The notes: generated by a model from the letters alone, not told the origin. 64,000 nt of DNA from Lophius americanus (GCA_037951165.1 JBBDHG010000028.1:3726501-3790500); one strand, 5' to 3'. Positions 26,101 through 53,572 are shown, numbered from the stretch's first letter. Translations and numbers: made by a program.

Positions 26101-27427
26101 TTGAGCTCCTTCCCCGTCTGTGTCACTTGGTTAAGGGAGAGCATGGCTATGGGTTCAACCTGCATAACGATAAGAAAAAGCACGGACAGTTTGTGCGTTC
26201 AGTGGACCCTGACTCAGCTGCTGAGAGTGCAGACATCAGGCCTGGAGACAGACTGGTGGAGGTACAGCTTGATACAGTGTTACAGGTGTATTTAAGGGAA
26301 GTGACGTGACAGAGAATGCCACCACTCCCCACATTAAACAGGTCTGTGGATGGATTTGAAGTCTGATTGGATTAGAGCAGATTGGCTGGACTCCAGTTTA
26401 AAGTGGCTAGAGAGTGAAGCGTTGTTTCAAGAGGAAAATGAAGAAAAGATAATGGGAAATCGTGTTGAATGGAGTTGTAGAGGAGGGGCTGTTGTTTTTG
26501 TGTCTTTTCATGGAAGTATGTCTGGATATGAGACACAGATATGTGTGTGTTAATGTGTGTTAAGGACGAGAAAGAAATTCATGCAAATGAACTTACTTCC
26601 ACTCATATCATGCATTTGTAATTGTCTGTGGGGCAACCTATACTGATGCACCTGCTTGTCACTGCATCTTTTCAACTTTACTTCCTTTCAGTGTTGCTGT
26701 ATCTAATACCTCTTTCCTCTGTCTCAGGTGAACGGAGTGAACATAAAGGGTCTGAAGCACTCAGAGGTGGTGGCGCTCATTAAAGGAGGGGAGGAAGTGC
26801 GCATTCTAGTGATCAATCAGGAGACATATGAACTCTTCCACAGACTAGGGTTTACTCCTGCCACCAGCCAAAATGAAGGTCAAATAGCACACAAAGACAG
26901 ACATAATTTTCTTTACTCTCCAGACAAATGTTCTGATGTGTTTCTGTTCAAACTCTCTCAGCGGTCTTTGTGGATGGGTCAATCGCAGAAAGCCCCCCAT
27001 CCACCCCATGTCCGACCACTGAACTCCCTGCTACTGATCCACCAATCATAAACATCAAACTGACAGACTCCCCAGTCACAAATATAGCCCCAAAATTCCG
27101 GGCAAATGGGAGCTCTGCATCCCAATCCTCAGGAAGTTCCACCACCCAATCCGAGATCAGCAGCTCTGACATGAGCATCCAGGTGAGAGTGGTTGCGAAA
27201 CGATGATGAGATATCCGTGAGTGTGTGCACAACACCTTTTAATTTTGTGTCTGTTGAAGGTGCCCGATGAGGACGACAGGCGCGTTTCTGACCCTTACAT
27301 AGACTGTGGCCTGCGTCTGAGTCCCACTGCTGCTGAGGCTAGACAAAAGGTCCTCGCCAACCGCCACAAGAAGAAAGCACCTCCTATGGAGTGGACCAAG
27401 AGACATGAAATATTCAGCAACTTTTGA
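17151..27427 (+). CDS. nherf2: nherf2 (slc9a3r2), two-PDZ scaffold, complete, 6 exons
   Basis: NHERF2 tethers transporters and receptors, such as NHE3, to ezrin/radixin/moesin under the apical plasma membrane. Exons: 17151-17357, 18180-18488, 26070-26261, 26728-26878, 26962-27182, 27260-27427; frames join to 415 residues. PDZ1 lies at about residues 6-87 with the ligand-binding loop GYGFHL, PDZ2 at about 184-265 with GYGFNL. The C-terminal ERM-binding tail is KKKAPPMEWTKRHEIFSNF. The ending FSNF and the HEIF motif match NHERF2 rather than NHERF1, which ends in FSNL. Exon 2 carries a Ser/Pro/Thr-rich linker of about 85 residues between the PDZ domains, and exon 5 a second Ser/Thr-rich linker; the whole is about 78 residues longer than the human protein. 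Intron 2 is 7.6 kb and holds a LINE (19036-20995); the rest of it (21000-26069) shows no recognisable element. The gene lies in tandem with nthl1, whereas in human the two converge. Confidence 0.94.
19036..20995 (-). mobile_element. degraded non-LTR retrotransposon (LINE) with reverse-transcriptase remains
   Basis: Minus-strand frames read, in order: text resembling GVPQGSILGPLLF then YADDTQ (frame-broken, about 20110-20270), NLGVIMDSDLSFNSHIK, and FIFSRLDYCNGF with NAAARVL-like text before 19700. The 3' end at 19036-19100 (complement of AAGGCAACTTTATTTGTACAG) is the AAAGCACTTTGAATTGCC...AATAAAGTTGCC tail common in fish L2/Rex-type LINEs. Stops and shifts throughout show it is dead. It sits antisense in nherf2 intron 2. 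Confidence 0.85.
24003..24052. repeat. imperfect (GT)n-rich microsatellite
   Basis: Runs of GTGTGT broken by TTTA and CG, in nherf2 intron 2. Confidence 0.7.
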
Positions 27428-30400
27428 CCCGATGGAAGACGAAGGAATATAATTGTGATTTTTCAGTCAAGCGTGCAGAGGCATGGCAAAGTAAAGGGAA
27501 AGTAGCAGGGGTAATAACATTTATAGAAATATTCGTAGATTATTTTCAGTGTGAAACCACAATACAAGATGTAGAATAGTATTCTGTAGTTGCTTATTCA
27601 CAGTATCTGTAAGGACAATGACACTTCTTTGTCTGTGTCATAAATCTTAAAACCCACTGCATTAAACAATGACATTAACCGGCAGACCATATACAGAAGA
27701 ACTCAACCAAACAGATGGTGCCTGGTAAGTACACAGTGTTTCTCTGAACCCTAATCATTTCATTGACATGAGTTGTTACTTTGAGTCTATATGCACTTTG
27801 CCTGATGACGGGCTGCATGTGCTGTCCATGTTCTTTTCTGCTGTAACCTTGGTAGATTCAATTTGTTGAAGCAAAAGTGTCATATTTTTTCAAATCCCAA
27901 TGCATTCATTGTGAGTCCTGGGGTAGTCTTCTTTATATTTCGGATTTGATTGTTATTTGCACTGTAGTTTAAAATGTAAATACATAAAAATGGAAGAAGC
28001 TAATTTATGAAATTGTGTTGGATCACCTGAATACTTCTCATCAATGTTACAGGGATATCTGCATAGAAAAAAAGACGGTTGGCTAAATAAAAAGTATGGA
28101 GACCCCTCTTATCTTTTGTAATATACTTTAGAGGAATTATCTCCCAAATGTGCTTTGTTTAAAGTTTTCACACTAATCACAGACTTTGAGAATATGTGTA
28201 AATATAAATAATTTACAATGCACCAAATTTACCTTAAATATGCCTTTAAATTCTGGTCCACCCAAGCAAAGAGCAGACGCCCAGCAGTCGGCTGAGGAAA
28301 GGTCATCTGCGTTGTTGGCACAATGAAGTTTAATGCAGCAGAAAGCCATTTTTATATTTACCAATACGAACATGCTATTCTTCTATTAATACCGGGTATT
28401 ATTTTGATGGTAAGATGTGCTTACAGAGACGGCTTCAAGACACAAAACATTCTACTTGCTACACCCAATTTAAATTTGGATTCTTTCTGAGATCATCCAG
28501 ATTTATAGACTACACATAAACTTTTGATCTATACTGGGACCTCAGGTGTGACAAGAGGATGGTTGCTTTACTCCAAACAGTTTCAGTGGATAGACTTTAA
28601 GAGTCACATCTTTATGAAATTTAGAAAAGCGCAGATAATTCTTGAAATATCATGTTTTTATGTACCTGTAATACCTGTCTTTATGTTGGTTGATTTAAAT
28701 CATTATTGGAATTAAGAAACTGTTCCTTCTGTGTAAATGGCACAGACAGCGGTGACTCACTTATGACTTCTACTGCTGGGAGATCACAGATGGTAATATA
28801 ATAAACAGAGCAGGAAAAGCCTGGTTTGGATAATACAGATACATGTACATAGGTATAAAGATGTATCCTCTACTTCATGTCTTTATAAGCAATGCCTACT
28901 TTGAAAGAATCTCTCATGCATGTTTTTTTCTCCCGCATGGCCATAACATCAAAGTTAATGACTAAAAACTTTCCAGACTGTATTCAATTCAACACTTTAT
29001 TAAGGACACAGCTCAAGGAGGGATCCATAGCAAAATAAACAAAATTTACAAAAAATCAAAGCAAAACGTTATATAAACAAAAACAAAAACGATGTAATGT
29101 ATGTGATGATGTTCGATTTTTACGTTTATCTCAGTATAGGAATGGTGTAGTTATATATATATTCGGATGTAAAAAGGAAGAATGACCTCTCAACTCTGTG
29201 TTTTTTCTGAATTCTTATTTTCTACTGCGGTGCCTTTAACGAGAAGTGGAACGCCTCTGTGCGTGCATTCATATCTCTGCGTCTGTCGCGCGCGACCGAG
29301 TGACGCGCTGCAGATTTTATTGACACTATTTGCGTGACCAGCACGCATTTGCCCCTGCTGATTTCACACTGCTCGCTGGCAGGTAATAGTTTACTTCAAG
29401 GGACACTATGAAAAGATTCATTGACTGGTATTTTATATCAGCACTGATAAATATAAAATCCCTCCTGTGAGTTCTCTATCCACCGAGGATTAACTCTGTA
29501 TTCCGCCATCTTGTCAAACAATCTTCAGAAAAACACGGAAAAACTAGTTAATCTCATCGTCTGATGAAGCTGCGTTTGTTTTTTGCTGAAAAAAAAAAAT
29601 TCACGAGCGTATTAAAACTGTCTCCATTCTAGGCTTGAAACGTGGCGTCCACGGCCTCTCACCGGGTTACCGCGGCGAATCCGTATCTGAGCTCGATTGA
29701 TAATGGCTTTCTATAGTCCACGTGCAAGCGTTCAAGTCGATCTTAACCAAGTCTGAGTTGATTGAACCAATTCCAATCATCTCTTCCGAAACCAAATGTC
29801 CCGAGTTTCTCATCTCCTACTTGGGCAAGCTCAAGCTTTGTTACCAACTCAAGAGTAAGTCAAGTCTGCTTCTTGAAAACCCTCAGTAGCTGAGTTTTGC
29901 AATCTAAACCATTTGTGGCGGTTAATTTAAAATTAACGTGGTACTGAGCGAGTAATGATATACAGCGCCTAATCAAATACGCGCACGCTCGAAAATAAAC
30001 TGAAACTCCTGGAATATCAAATGTTGAGTCATTTGAGGACTTAATTGTATCTGAGTGGTAAAGTTATTTACAAGATTTTGTTTGAGTTGAACATTGAGTA
30101 GATATAACCTGATTTCACTTATAGATCACAAGCAACTCACCGATGACTCAAGAATCCAGAGATTTTGTACACAAAATATAAATCTTATAGAGTAAAGGGA
30201 AATTATTTTTAATCCCACCCATTGACTGGCAAACGCAATCTACAAGAAAGCAAACGTTACCAAATCCGATCTGCTAAATGACTGCAACAATAAGCAGTCG
30301 TCTAGCCAGCTCTTTATTGTCTTAACATACTTTAAAACAAAAATTATTCTTTCATCCTACCTTGTTCCCATCTTCTTTGGACCGAGAGAGGTCCCACCCT

Positions 30401-32900
30401 TCCCTTCTTTCCAACTAAGTATTAGTTTCATCCCAAAAAAGATGTACACTGATCCTTCCGTTACAAAAACTTTGAAAGTAAAGACACACATTACACAATT
30501 TAAAAAAAACACTAAATGTAACATACAAACCAACACATTTTCTTATACAGGCTTTGAAGTGAGAGACTGAAAATGGAACTTGGGTTCGGATTAACTTGTA
30601 CTTTAAGCCATTCATGATTGTTTTGTTCCTCAGAGGTCACAGTCTCGGTCAAATCAAGTGCCAGCGTATTTTGTTTAAAATGTCTATGCAATGTAAAACA
30701 CTGGCAGAATATACGTGAAAAAAATACCTGTAATTTTGTTGGCAACATTTTACTTAATGATTTATCTAAAAAGCCCTTTTGTGACTGTACCTTTACATCA
30801 TCATAATGCACACATGGCATACTAAACTTGCAGCTTGTCTCTACTTGTTTTTAAATTAGAGTGGCTCTTTGGCAGTATCCTAGCTTTTCTTATATGCTGT
30901 GCTCTCTTTGTGAATTGAGGTGGTGTGCTGGCGTGTAAAGGGCAATGATATTACTCTGACATATACGTCAAACGAACGCCACTGTGAACGCACTTGCACA
31001 CACAGAATGAAAATGAGCATGCACATAAAATAGGCTTGGCCCCTTTTTAACTACCTTAGGAAAAAATATCAATTTGCACCCACATGGTGCAAACATTATG
31101 AGGACAATCTAACTATCCAATACATGCTCAAAAAGAAAAGATATTGTAATCATGCATGTCTTTTTCATGCAGGATCTCACAAACGTACACACGCACCTCA
31201 GCAATATGGCAAAGTAAGTCATTGTAAAAGTGCGGATTAGTCCAAGTTTCACAAAATTGTTTTTATTTGCCATTTAGCATTGGGATATTATTTGCCAGTC
31301 AAAGACACTTAGTTTCACAGTGCAACACAGTATGACAAAAAACTGACATCAGGATGACGACAATCATGAGTGAGGTTAAAAAAATCCATACAAAAAGAAA
31401 AAGGTCAAATAAAAAAAAAGTGCAAAAACAAGTCGACAGTCACTCAAAATTTTTGCGTTAATTGTGTGAACTCAAGTCCACTTAATAAACAAAAATTATC
31501 AGTAGCAGCAAAAAAAAGTTAAGAAAAAAAGAATATGGACAAATTTGAACACATTATAAAGGTTACAATGACATTGCCAATCACTGTATTACTGAAAATA
31601 TCAATATGGAATCAAACGGATATCAGTACGAATATAGACAGAAAACATCAACGCATTCGGTCTTACATACACACAAAACCAGTCACAGTCAACGGGTGCC
31701 CAGGACATTGTGGTGGGAGTCAAGTTTTAGCATGGTACCATATCAAAAACAATACATAATTCACACACTGTGAACAAAAAATGCCGAAGTAAGGATATAC
31801 AAACTGCACATGCACACACATACACACGCACATACATATCTCAAAGAGACAACTAAAAATGTGATTCTATTCTATGACTTCCTCCCTTCTGGCAAGAAAA
31901 CATTGTTAGCCCTAATCCTCCCTCCCTAGAGGAATTGTCTCTGTGAAGCCACGAGGAGACACTTTATTTTATCGTTTCATGTTCGATCAGGTAGAAAAAT
32001 GTGACAGGAATATGTCTGACAGATGGATAGCTCTGTGAAGCAGCACTCTGGTCAAAAATGAACATAGGAAACACAGATGTGGATAGCAAGACTATTTTAC
32101 AATTAAGTAGAATTCAGTGACTACAGATGAAGTAATTCGTATTGAATCCTATTCCCCGCAAAAAGATAGATATCATCCAGAGGGAATGAACAGTTTTGAC
32201 ACCCGTCTGTCTGTCCCTAACTACACTGGAAGGTCTCAAAGTCTGAATAGTGCCACCCACAGTCAAATCCATGTACTTCATGAACAGCCTGTGAAAATGA
32301 TTGGCGAGTCTGATTGTATGTCTGTATTGTAGGTCTAGTTATTAGTTTTTAAAATACATGTTAAAATCTCTAGTCTTCCTGTCCTCCTGTTGAAGTAACA
32401 GACATTCCTGTTTTTCACCCTGCCTTGTTACTGATTTCATTCCCTCTCTTTCCCTGAACTTTCTCTGTGCTAATCTCTTTCCCTGCCTCCCTTGCTTATC
32501 CCTCAATCTCTCAGCCATGTCCTTCTTTCTTTGGCTCTCTATCTGTCCCTATCAGTTAGTTTTTCTGTGTCGGGTCCCTGCCTAGTTAATCTAGAGGTAT
32601 CCCTCTGACCCTCCCTCCCACCCGTCCACCCTCCCTCTATGGACAAACACATAGGGCGTGGGGGCTGTCCGTCAGGGGGAGCGGCCAATAGTGTCCCTCT
32701 CCCTCCCCCCAGATCTGGGCAGTGCAATACACAGATGGATGAGTTTCCCATTCACCCCCCTCCTGCTTGCTCACCTGGGAGGATTGACAAAAGGGAGAGC
32801 AGAGACAATGAAGTTAGTTCAATTTTATACATTTAAATTATTTGAATGTGGGGTTACATAACGATGTGCGGGAATTACCTCTTAGGTGGGTGTAGAGAAT
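27428..32900. other. nherf2-tnpo2 convergent intergenic region (both 3' UTRs)
   Basis: nherf2 from the left and tnpo2 from the right converge here. No coding exon is recognised. 29220-29330 is locally CpG-rich (CGCGCGACCGAGTGACGCGC) without an attached gene. 32360-32580 is a strand-biased C/T-rich tract, most likely in the tnpo2 3' UTR. On the minus strand an AATAAA lies near 31265 as a possible tnpo2 poly(A) signal. Confidence 0.45.
28086..28091 (+). terminator. candidate nherf2 polyadenylation signal AATAAA
   Basis: The hexamer AATAAA lies about 660 bases after the nherf2 stop codon and is followed by a T-rich stretch. Position and sequence fit a cleavage signal, but other AT-rich hexamers exist nearby. 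Confidence 0.4.
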
Positions 32901-47673
<14,773 letters not shown>

Positions 47674-48705
47674 CCTACAGCAGAAAGGAGAACAAACAAG
47701 GAACAAATATTTTTCTTCTATTATTTTTATCCGTAATCTACTCAAGTATTTCATTTTCTAACACTTTCTACTTTCACTCCCTAAGTTTAAAACACAAATA
47801 TCTGTAATTTTTACCCCTTATATCTTCAACACACCTGCCACTTTACATTATTTTTATTTTGCATTCTTGACGAATTTTAACCTTAATGAATGAAAAATGG
47901 GACAGGCATAAAATATTGCAAGAAAGTCAAACACAAAGAAAGTTCATGATAGCAATTCTTATTGTATCCAGTTTGTTTATCCCTATGCTTTCGGTCTTTC
48001 ACATTCACTACATTCTTGCCTGTGACTGGCTATGGTAGAAGTTGAAATACAGTTTGTAATCCCTTAAACTACTGCTATCAATGTCCTCCAAATGGCTATT
48101 TTTAACGGGAACATGTATTAGCACTTTGAGATTTGATCCAAATGTAAAGTGCATTATAACTTAAATGTATTATTATTATTATTATTATATAAGACAGGGC
48201 CTTTAACTCTTGTCTTCTACTAGAGTACAATAGCTGAATCAATATTTCTACATAAAGCAAAGTCTTTTGTACATAAGTTACTGTTGTTCTCTTTGATAGA
48301 AGAATTGTTTGCCTTTTCCACCTCTTTTTCTCAGCCTTAACAAAAGAACACAGACACATAAGCTGTTAATGAAGTATGCACTAATCATGTCTATGCGCCA
48401 AACATTACTACTCAAATTATGAAGAAGTTACGCAAGCTACGCGACAAGCAGGGATAACAATCAGAATGTGTCATTTACCATTTATTATTGCAATAACTAG
48501 ACAAATGCTGACGTTATTTGATAACCTCGCATTGAGTTTTATGCTATGACACAATTCTAAGTGTACTGACAGGGCTCCAGACGGCGACTGAAATGGTCAC
48601 CAATCCAACTAACTATTAAATTTTGCAACCTGTTTTTTTTCTGCCAGTCGCCAGTTTCAACCATCCAGAGTCGCCAGTTTCAACCATCCAGACTCAAATA
48701 TACAG

Positions 48706-48755
48706 TCTCGGACACTCATTAGTCACTGTGAGAAGTGACTAATGAGTGTCCGAGA
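48706..48755. repeat. perfect inverted repeat, 22-bp arms, 6-base loop
   Basis: TCTCGGACACTCATTAGTCA(CT) is followed by loop GTGAGA and the exact reverse complement. It lies inside copy B of the TIR family. Confidence 0.97.
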
Positions 48756-49014
48756 TGCCATGGAGACAAAGGTCAAAGTGCACCAGATGATTGCATTTAA
48801 CTTTAAAAGGTACAAACTTTTCTTCCCCGACCACGTTTGAGGTTCACCCCTCAACATTTTTTGTAAATCCTGTGGGAAACACCGTTACTTACCAAAAGAA
48901 ATTAAAACACAGAATTCACCGCTGGTTCGAAGAAGCATGGTAAAAAAATAAGAATTAAGAAAGTGATTGTGGGGTTGGAAGATAGATACAGAGACATAGA
49001 AGGAAGTCCCACCC

Positions 49015-50110
49015 TATAAGTCGGTTTACAAGGACACATTTCTTTCATTCTGAATGAATAATTCTGAAAGAATATTGCTGTTAGATGGTTTACATGAGTA
49101 ATGATCCAATCGGAAATGGCGTTTACATGCGCAAACACATCAATCGGAATCCGAGCTGTTACTGCTGCGTGCGACCCATAGGTTACGAGTTTGATCATAT
49201 CAAGCATCATATCGAGCCTTATGTAACTTTAGTCGGAGTAAAACTACCTCAAGGTGGTTTTACTCCGACTAAAGTTACATCATCAACGTAAGCAAAAAAT
49301 AAGTAATTAGTTAGGCCACTTAACAGGATATGTACGGTGAATTAATGAATCAAAGACCTGAAAGTCGCTGAACATCTGTGGATCTGAGTTTTCAGGACGG
49401 AGCGCGTGATGAGGACTATCTGCTTTTAACATTACAGTTTATGTTAGTGTTAACATTTTAATGACCATCTTCATGTTTTATGCAACAAAAATTAAGTAAT
49501 TAAAGGGGAGGTTGACCTCAATGAAAGTCACTGACCATTCGTGGATCCGAGATTTCAGGATGAAGTGCGTGATGACGACTTTCTGCTTTTAATGTTACGT
49601 CGTATGATGTTAACATGACCATTCTAGTAAGTTTACCACACAACATGGCCTCAACTCATATCGCTCACCCACCCCCTCCCCTTGCCTCCAGTAGGCTAAA
49701 GGAGTTAGCCTTAGTTATTATTAAGCTCCTTCTTCTTTAAAAGCATCACACTAGCAGAAGAAAAAAAACTACCTTGATCACACACTACAAGCCTGCCTAA
49801 CTTCTGATAAAACTCATCTAGTGGTCACTTTTGCGCCCCTCACTCAGCTCTTGACAGCTCTTCCCTTCGATGTTTCGGCACATTTAAAAACCATTTCCGA
49901 TTAAATCACTTATGTAAACAGTCAAACAGGAATATTGTTCACAATTATCTCATTCTGATAGAAAAAAAGTTTACATGTAAACCAGACTAACCCCTTGCAA
50001 AGGAATTAATTCTGATTTGCAGTGGGTTGTTTATATGAACATTTTCTTTCTGATTAGGCGTCTTTATCTAATCTATTCCGAATTAGGTTGTCGATGTAGG
50101 CTCACCTATA
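49015..50110. mobile_element. non-autonomous DNA element nested in copy B
   Basis: The left end TATAAGTCGGTTTACAAGGA and the reversed right end TATAGGTGAGCCTACATCGA are imperfect inverted repeats (15 of 22 bases over the full match). Internal modules such as ATCCAATCGGAAATG, TTACATGCGCAAAC and CATTTCCGATTAAATC recur in inverted order, as at 42737-43284. No protein frame. Confidence 0.55.
49222..49279. repeat. near-perfect inverted repeat, 29-bp arms, no loop
   Basis: TGTAACTTTAGTCGGAGTAA(...) faces its reverse complement with 2 mismatches in 29 positions, both at the centre. It lies inside the nested element. Confidence 0.93.
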
Positions 50111-50204
50111 AATACAGACTCAGATTCTGAAGAAGCAACTAATTGCACATATTTCAATAAAAATATGGGGTAGAAAATGATTTGACATGTATTCATGGTA
50201 ACGG

Positions 50205-50294
50205 GATAGCAGCATCTTGGACATGCTGCTATCCAAGATATTGCTATTGTTTGAACAATATTCTATTGTTCAAAGAATATATTGTTCAAACAAT
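50205..50294. repeat. two adjacent palindromes
   Basis: GGATAGCAGCAT (50205-50216) pairs with ATGCTGCTATCC (50223-50234) across a 6-base loop. Next, ATTGTTTGAACAATA (50246-50260) pairs with 50280-50294, and within it TTGAACAATA pairs with TATTGTTCAA (50264-50273). Copy A lacks both palindromes at the matching place, so they arose after the two copies diverged. Confidence 0.9.
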
Positions 50295-51341
50295 GGGCCA
50301 AACAACACAGGTAGACAGTACAGAAGGGAAAGAAAGGTAAGGCATACATTTAAAATTTTACTCTGATATCGATATATTTTAGCTCTTGAAAATTTTATTT
50401 GGCTCCTAAATGCTTTGGGTTTTGCTGCTCCTAGATATTTTTATATCCCGGAAAAGTCGAGGATATTATGGAATCGTCATCATCGCCGTGTCACCGTCCG
50501 CAGAGCCCTCCTGTTAACGCAATACCTCAAAATCTATATCATGGATCCTTTTCAAATTTTAGACCCATATAGACCTTAGTGTTTTGGTAAAGTTCAGATG
50601 TATATTTCTGATACTAGGGGAAGCTTTGTCTCAAAATTGTAAGACCATAATTTCTCAACGGTTGGTCTGATTCAGACCGAATTTGGAACATATGAATCTA
50701 CTCAAGGAGCTCTAACTTGTATACATTGAGATTTACTCTAATAGTTCATACTTTATTCACTAGGGGGAGATTTTTATGAAAAACAGTTTTCCTGACATAA
50801 TTAGCTAGCCATTGGTCTGATTAAATCCAAATGTGCTGTATGAATCGACTCAAGGAGATCTATGTAGTTCTTGTCTGGAGCCCTGTACTGAATGTATTTC
50901 TTACTGAACAATACAGCGAATCTCCTCCGTGAAAGTGCTTGTGTTACACTACATTTATATATATGCTCATTGACTACCATCATATACACTCAACGTAGGA
51001 CAATGAAACTGTCTATTAGCGAGATAAAGTTGAACAGAATGAACAAGTAGACTCATCGACTATAACCGGCCTTTCCCGGTTAGGCCCACATAGACTTTAG
51101 ATAGGCGCTAACGTTTATCTGAATACACATCACGGCTAGCTTAGAATAGCAAGGATGCGGAACACTTAAGCTCAAGAAAGAGCTACGCAAATTACCCAGA
51201 CTTACACAGAGCGGTTAAATCAGAACAAACAGGAAGAGCCAACAAACACATTATCAGTCATACCGGGGTAGCTGTAAGTAAATCCCCTGTAACTAGAATA
51301 GCTAGCTAGCTTCACCCTCAAAGTCCCGCCAAAGGTTTTAC

Positions 51342-51560
51342 CTGGTCTCTCCGGAGATGTAGATCTATATGTGGAATGGGCACAATCACAGCTATGTTCT
51401 AACAACTAACATTAAATAAAGTGTGACTGCGATGTTTGTAGTTGAAGATGAATTCCCGGTCTTGGTGGAGTTGTGTGGTTACTGTGCTAGCTAGTACGTG
51501 ACAGAGAATGCATGCCTTGCAATCAAGCCGGGGTTGCGTTTGACAAGGCTCGGCTTCCGT
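51342..51560 (-). promoter_or_regulatory. candidate tnpo2 first non-coding exon and promoter
   Basis: On the minus strand CCGGAGAGACCAG is followed by GTAAAACC, a usable splice donor at 51341/51340. The stretch before it is less AT-rich and contains CGGAAG, an ETS-like word. The tnpo2 ATG exon needs such an upstream exon. Nothing in the sequence proves transcription. Confidence 0.3.
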
Positions 51561-52942
51561 ACTGTTTAGACTGTTGACCAGAGGAGCCTGTGAAGAAGTA
51601 AACTTTTGATTATAGCATCTATTTACAGGGAGTATATGTCTTTGTAGACGTATCTTATATCGGTTACTAATTATGATCAGTCACAAATTCAACTTCAGTG
51701 AACAGACATGTTAAATACACCGTTCTAGTGATTCTTCTCATTTTTGACCACCAGATGGCGTCTGTCTTCAAATACTAGTAAGTAAGCCTTAAATTGATTA
51801 AATATGTCTCTTTCAGGTTTCTGATCTGTTTTGATTTATCATGTGTTTTTGAACCTATCAACTTGTCTAATTTGTAATGGTTGAAATGCATCAGTGTATA
51901 TATATAAATAACATCAGGTTTGGTTTTTACAATACATAGTAAATATACTGCTTTGACTCATAATCTTTGTTGATTATTTTAATATCGTTTTGTTCGTATA
52001 TTGATTTTTGTGCATGTGTTTGCACAGAGACGTGGAAATGACAAAATATATCTATTGTTATTATCGTTACCAATATTGTTCTGACAGTGGATGTGTTTTT
52101 GCTGGTTCCATCCATCTAACATGCATTACCACATACTGACAGACATGGACACAAACCAACAGCCAACTTTTGTCTAATAGTTGTCTTGTATGCATATCAA
52201 AATTGTTTTCATACATGCAAATCTAAGTTTTGGTCTTGCATTTTTTTTAAATGAACACAAAAGACAAGAGATATTGTTCGGTTTGGGTTGAAATTAGTCT
52301 TAAAGTCAGTAATAATAATACAAAATAAATGTAATTTACTGACGTATCCATTATTAAAATGTAAGGAATAGAAAGTGCAAATTTTGCACTTATTTTTAGG
52401 TAAGTAAAAGGGGAAAAGTTACCTGAAAACTTTAATCAAAATGTTTTGTAATTTGTTTTTGCCCCCTCTGAGCAGCAGCTATCAGTTGCCCAGCAGCAGT
52501 ATGTTGCAGGACTATAATACAGGTTTTCTGTGCTTGTAAATCACAGAGAACAGCTATTATATGAGGAATATCATACTAGTTTGAATTCACAGTCATCACC
52601 CATTCCTTTCATTTTGAAATACTTGACTAAGCTATTTGTGCAAGTAGTCAAATAAGAGGAAACCTAATTAATTCGTTCATTCATTCTTCATCATCATTAA
52701 ATCAAAAACTTCATATATCAAGCGAAAAAAGTTTTATTTAACATATAATTAAATATATATATTACATTTGAGTGCACAGACACATTCCTGTATCAATAAA
52801 CAACACATGGATGTCTATTTGGTTGGAACATGGAATCTATTTATGGAATTCTATTTGTGACGGAATGAAAGAATCACACAGGAAAAGACCAGAGTTCTGC
52901 ATCACAAGAAACAGACCAATATGTATATTTAAGAAAATAGGT

Positions 52943-53479
52943 TCAGCATAGTGAGCTGATTTCACTCTTGCTACAGCCCCACTTGCAGCAGGCATTGGAC
53001 AGTCCAACAACTACATCCCGCTCTTGCCTATCTGCACTCCGCAGTGTCTCCAAAATATCCTCTGAAATTAGGGAGCGAGCCGAGTGGCTCAATCCAGCAG
53101 CCGCAGATGCCACATTCGATATGTGATCTCTCCATGCTTGGGACTCTGCATGATCCTGCTCAATGGTGAGTTGAGGGATGTGATTTGTACTCCATGGGAC
53201 AAAGGACCCTTCTTCAATAAAAGCTGATAGAAGTAAGGATATCTCTTAATATTACAGTTTGAAAGAGTAAACTTGTATCTATAATCTCAAAAACACATTC
53301 TTACCTGAGTCTCCCATACTTCTCTTCCAGCGAGAACCACCGCAGGTAAAGATGACAGCTCGTATGAACTCTCTCCCACACAGTTTCACCCCATAGAAAG
53401 ATGGATTGCTATCATTGGTCTGCACCCTGTGTACCAATGGCACCAACAAACCCAGAGTTAAGAGTGCTGCCTTCCACAT
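52943..53479 (-). CDS. rln3: rln3 (relaxin-3 precursor), complete, 2 exons
   Basis: Relaxin-3 is a secreted insulin-superfamily neuropeptide acting on RXFP3/4-type G-protein-coupled receptors. Exon 1 is 53479-53305 and exon 2 53223-52943, joined in phase 1 inside the C-peptide as in the relaxin family; 151 residues. The signal peptide is about residues 1-21 (ALLTLGLLVPLV core). The B chain ends near residue 51-52 with YGVKLCGREFIRAVIFTCGG then SRW; it has Cys34 and Cys46 and the receptor motif RXXXRXXI (Arg36, Arg40, Ile43). The C-peptide runs to a furin-type site RQER (124-127). The A chain, 24 residues, is DVVVGLSNACCKWGC followed by SKSEISSLC, with Cys137, 138, 142 and 151 in the insulin-type pattern. 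The A chain is nearly identical to human RLN3, which separates it from other relaxin/insulin-like genes. Whether this is the rln3a or rln3b teleost duplicate cannot be told here. Confidence 0.97.
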
Positions 53480-53572
53480 GGTGAGACTGAAAAGATGGCA
53501 GTTGTGTCGGAGGCTGTAAATTGTTGGAGGTATCTGAGTGATTTGTTTTTTTTTTTATGGACACAACCTTCA

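Larger units (their letters stand above)
48570..50885. mobile_element. copy B of the CAGGGCTCCAGAC TIR family, interrupted by another DNA element
   Basis: Exact 13-bp inverted ends CAGGGCTCCAGAC are at 48570-48582 and, reversed, at 50873-50885. Direct repeats TACTGA flank both sides (48564-48569 and 50886-50891), a 6-bp target duplication. No intact frame is seen. The middle (49015-50110) is a second element. The inner left and right parts match copy A at 40165-41490. A 6-bp duplication is shorter than the 8 bp of hAT, so the superfamily is unclear despite the CAGGG start. Confidence 0.75.
47675..52942. other. tnpo2 5' flank / large 5' UTR intron
   Basis: No coding exon lies between the tnpo2 ATG exon and rln3. 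47675-48560 is AT-rich with no recognised element. 48570-50885 is a nested transposon (listed). A candidate non-coding first exon of tnpo2 lies near 51342-51560. 51600-52940 is AT-rich spacer up to the rln3 3' UTR with nothing recognised. Confidence 0.5.

Noticed and set aside
29220..29330. CpG-rich patch as the promoter of a further gene
   Set aside because: No exon, splice site or protein similarity could be found on either side.
31600..31660. Minus-strand words resembling box C and box D of a SNORD41-like snoRNA (human TNPO2 hosts one)
   Set aside because: It lies downstream of the tnpo2 stop, not in an intron, lacks a proper box C and terminal stem, and my recall of the snoRNA sequence is not precise enough.
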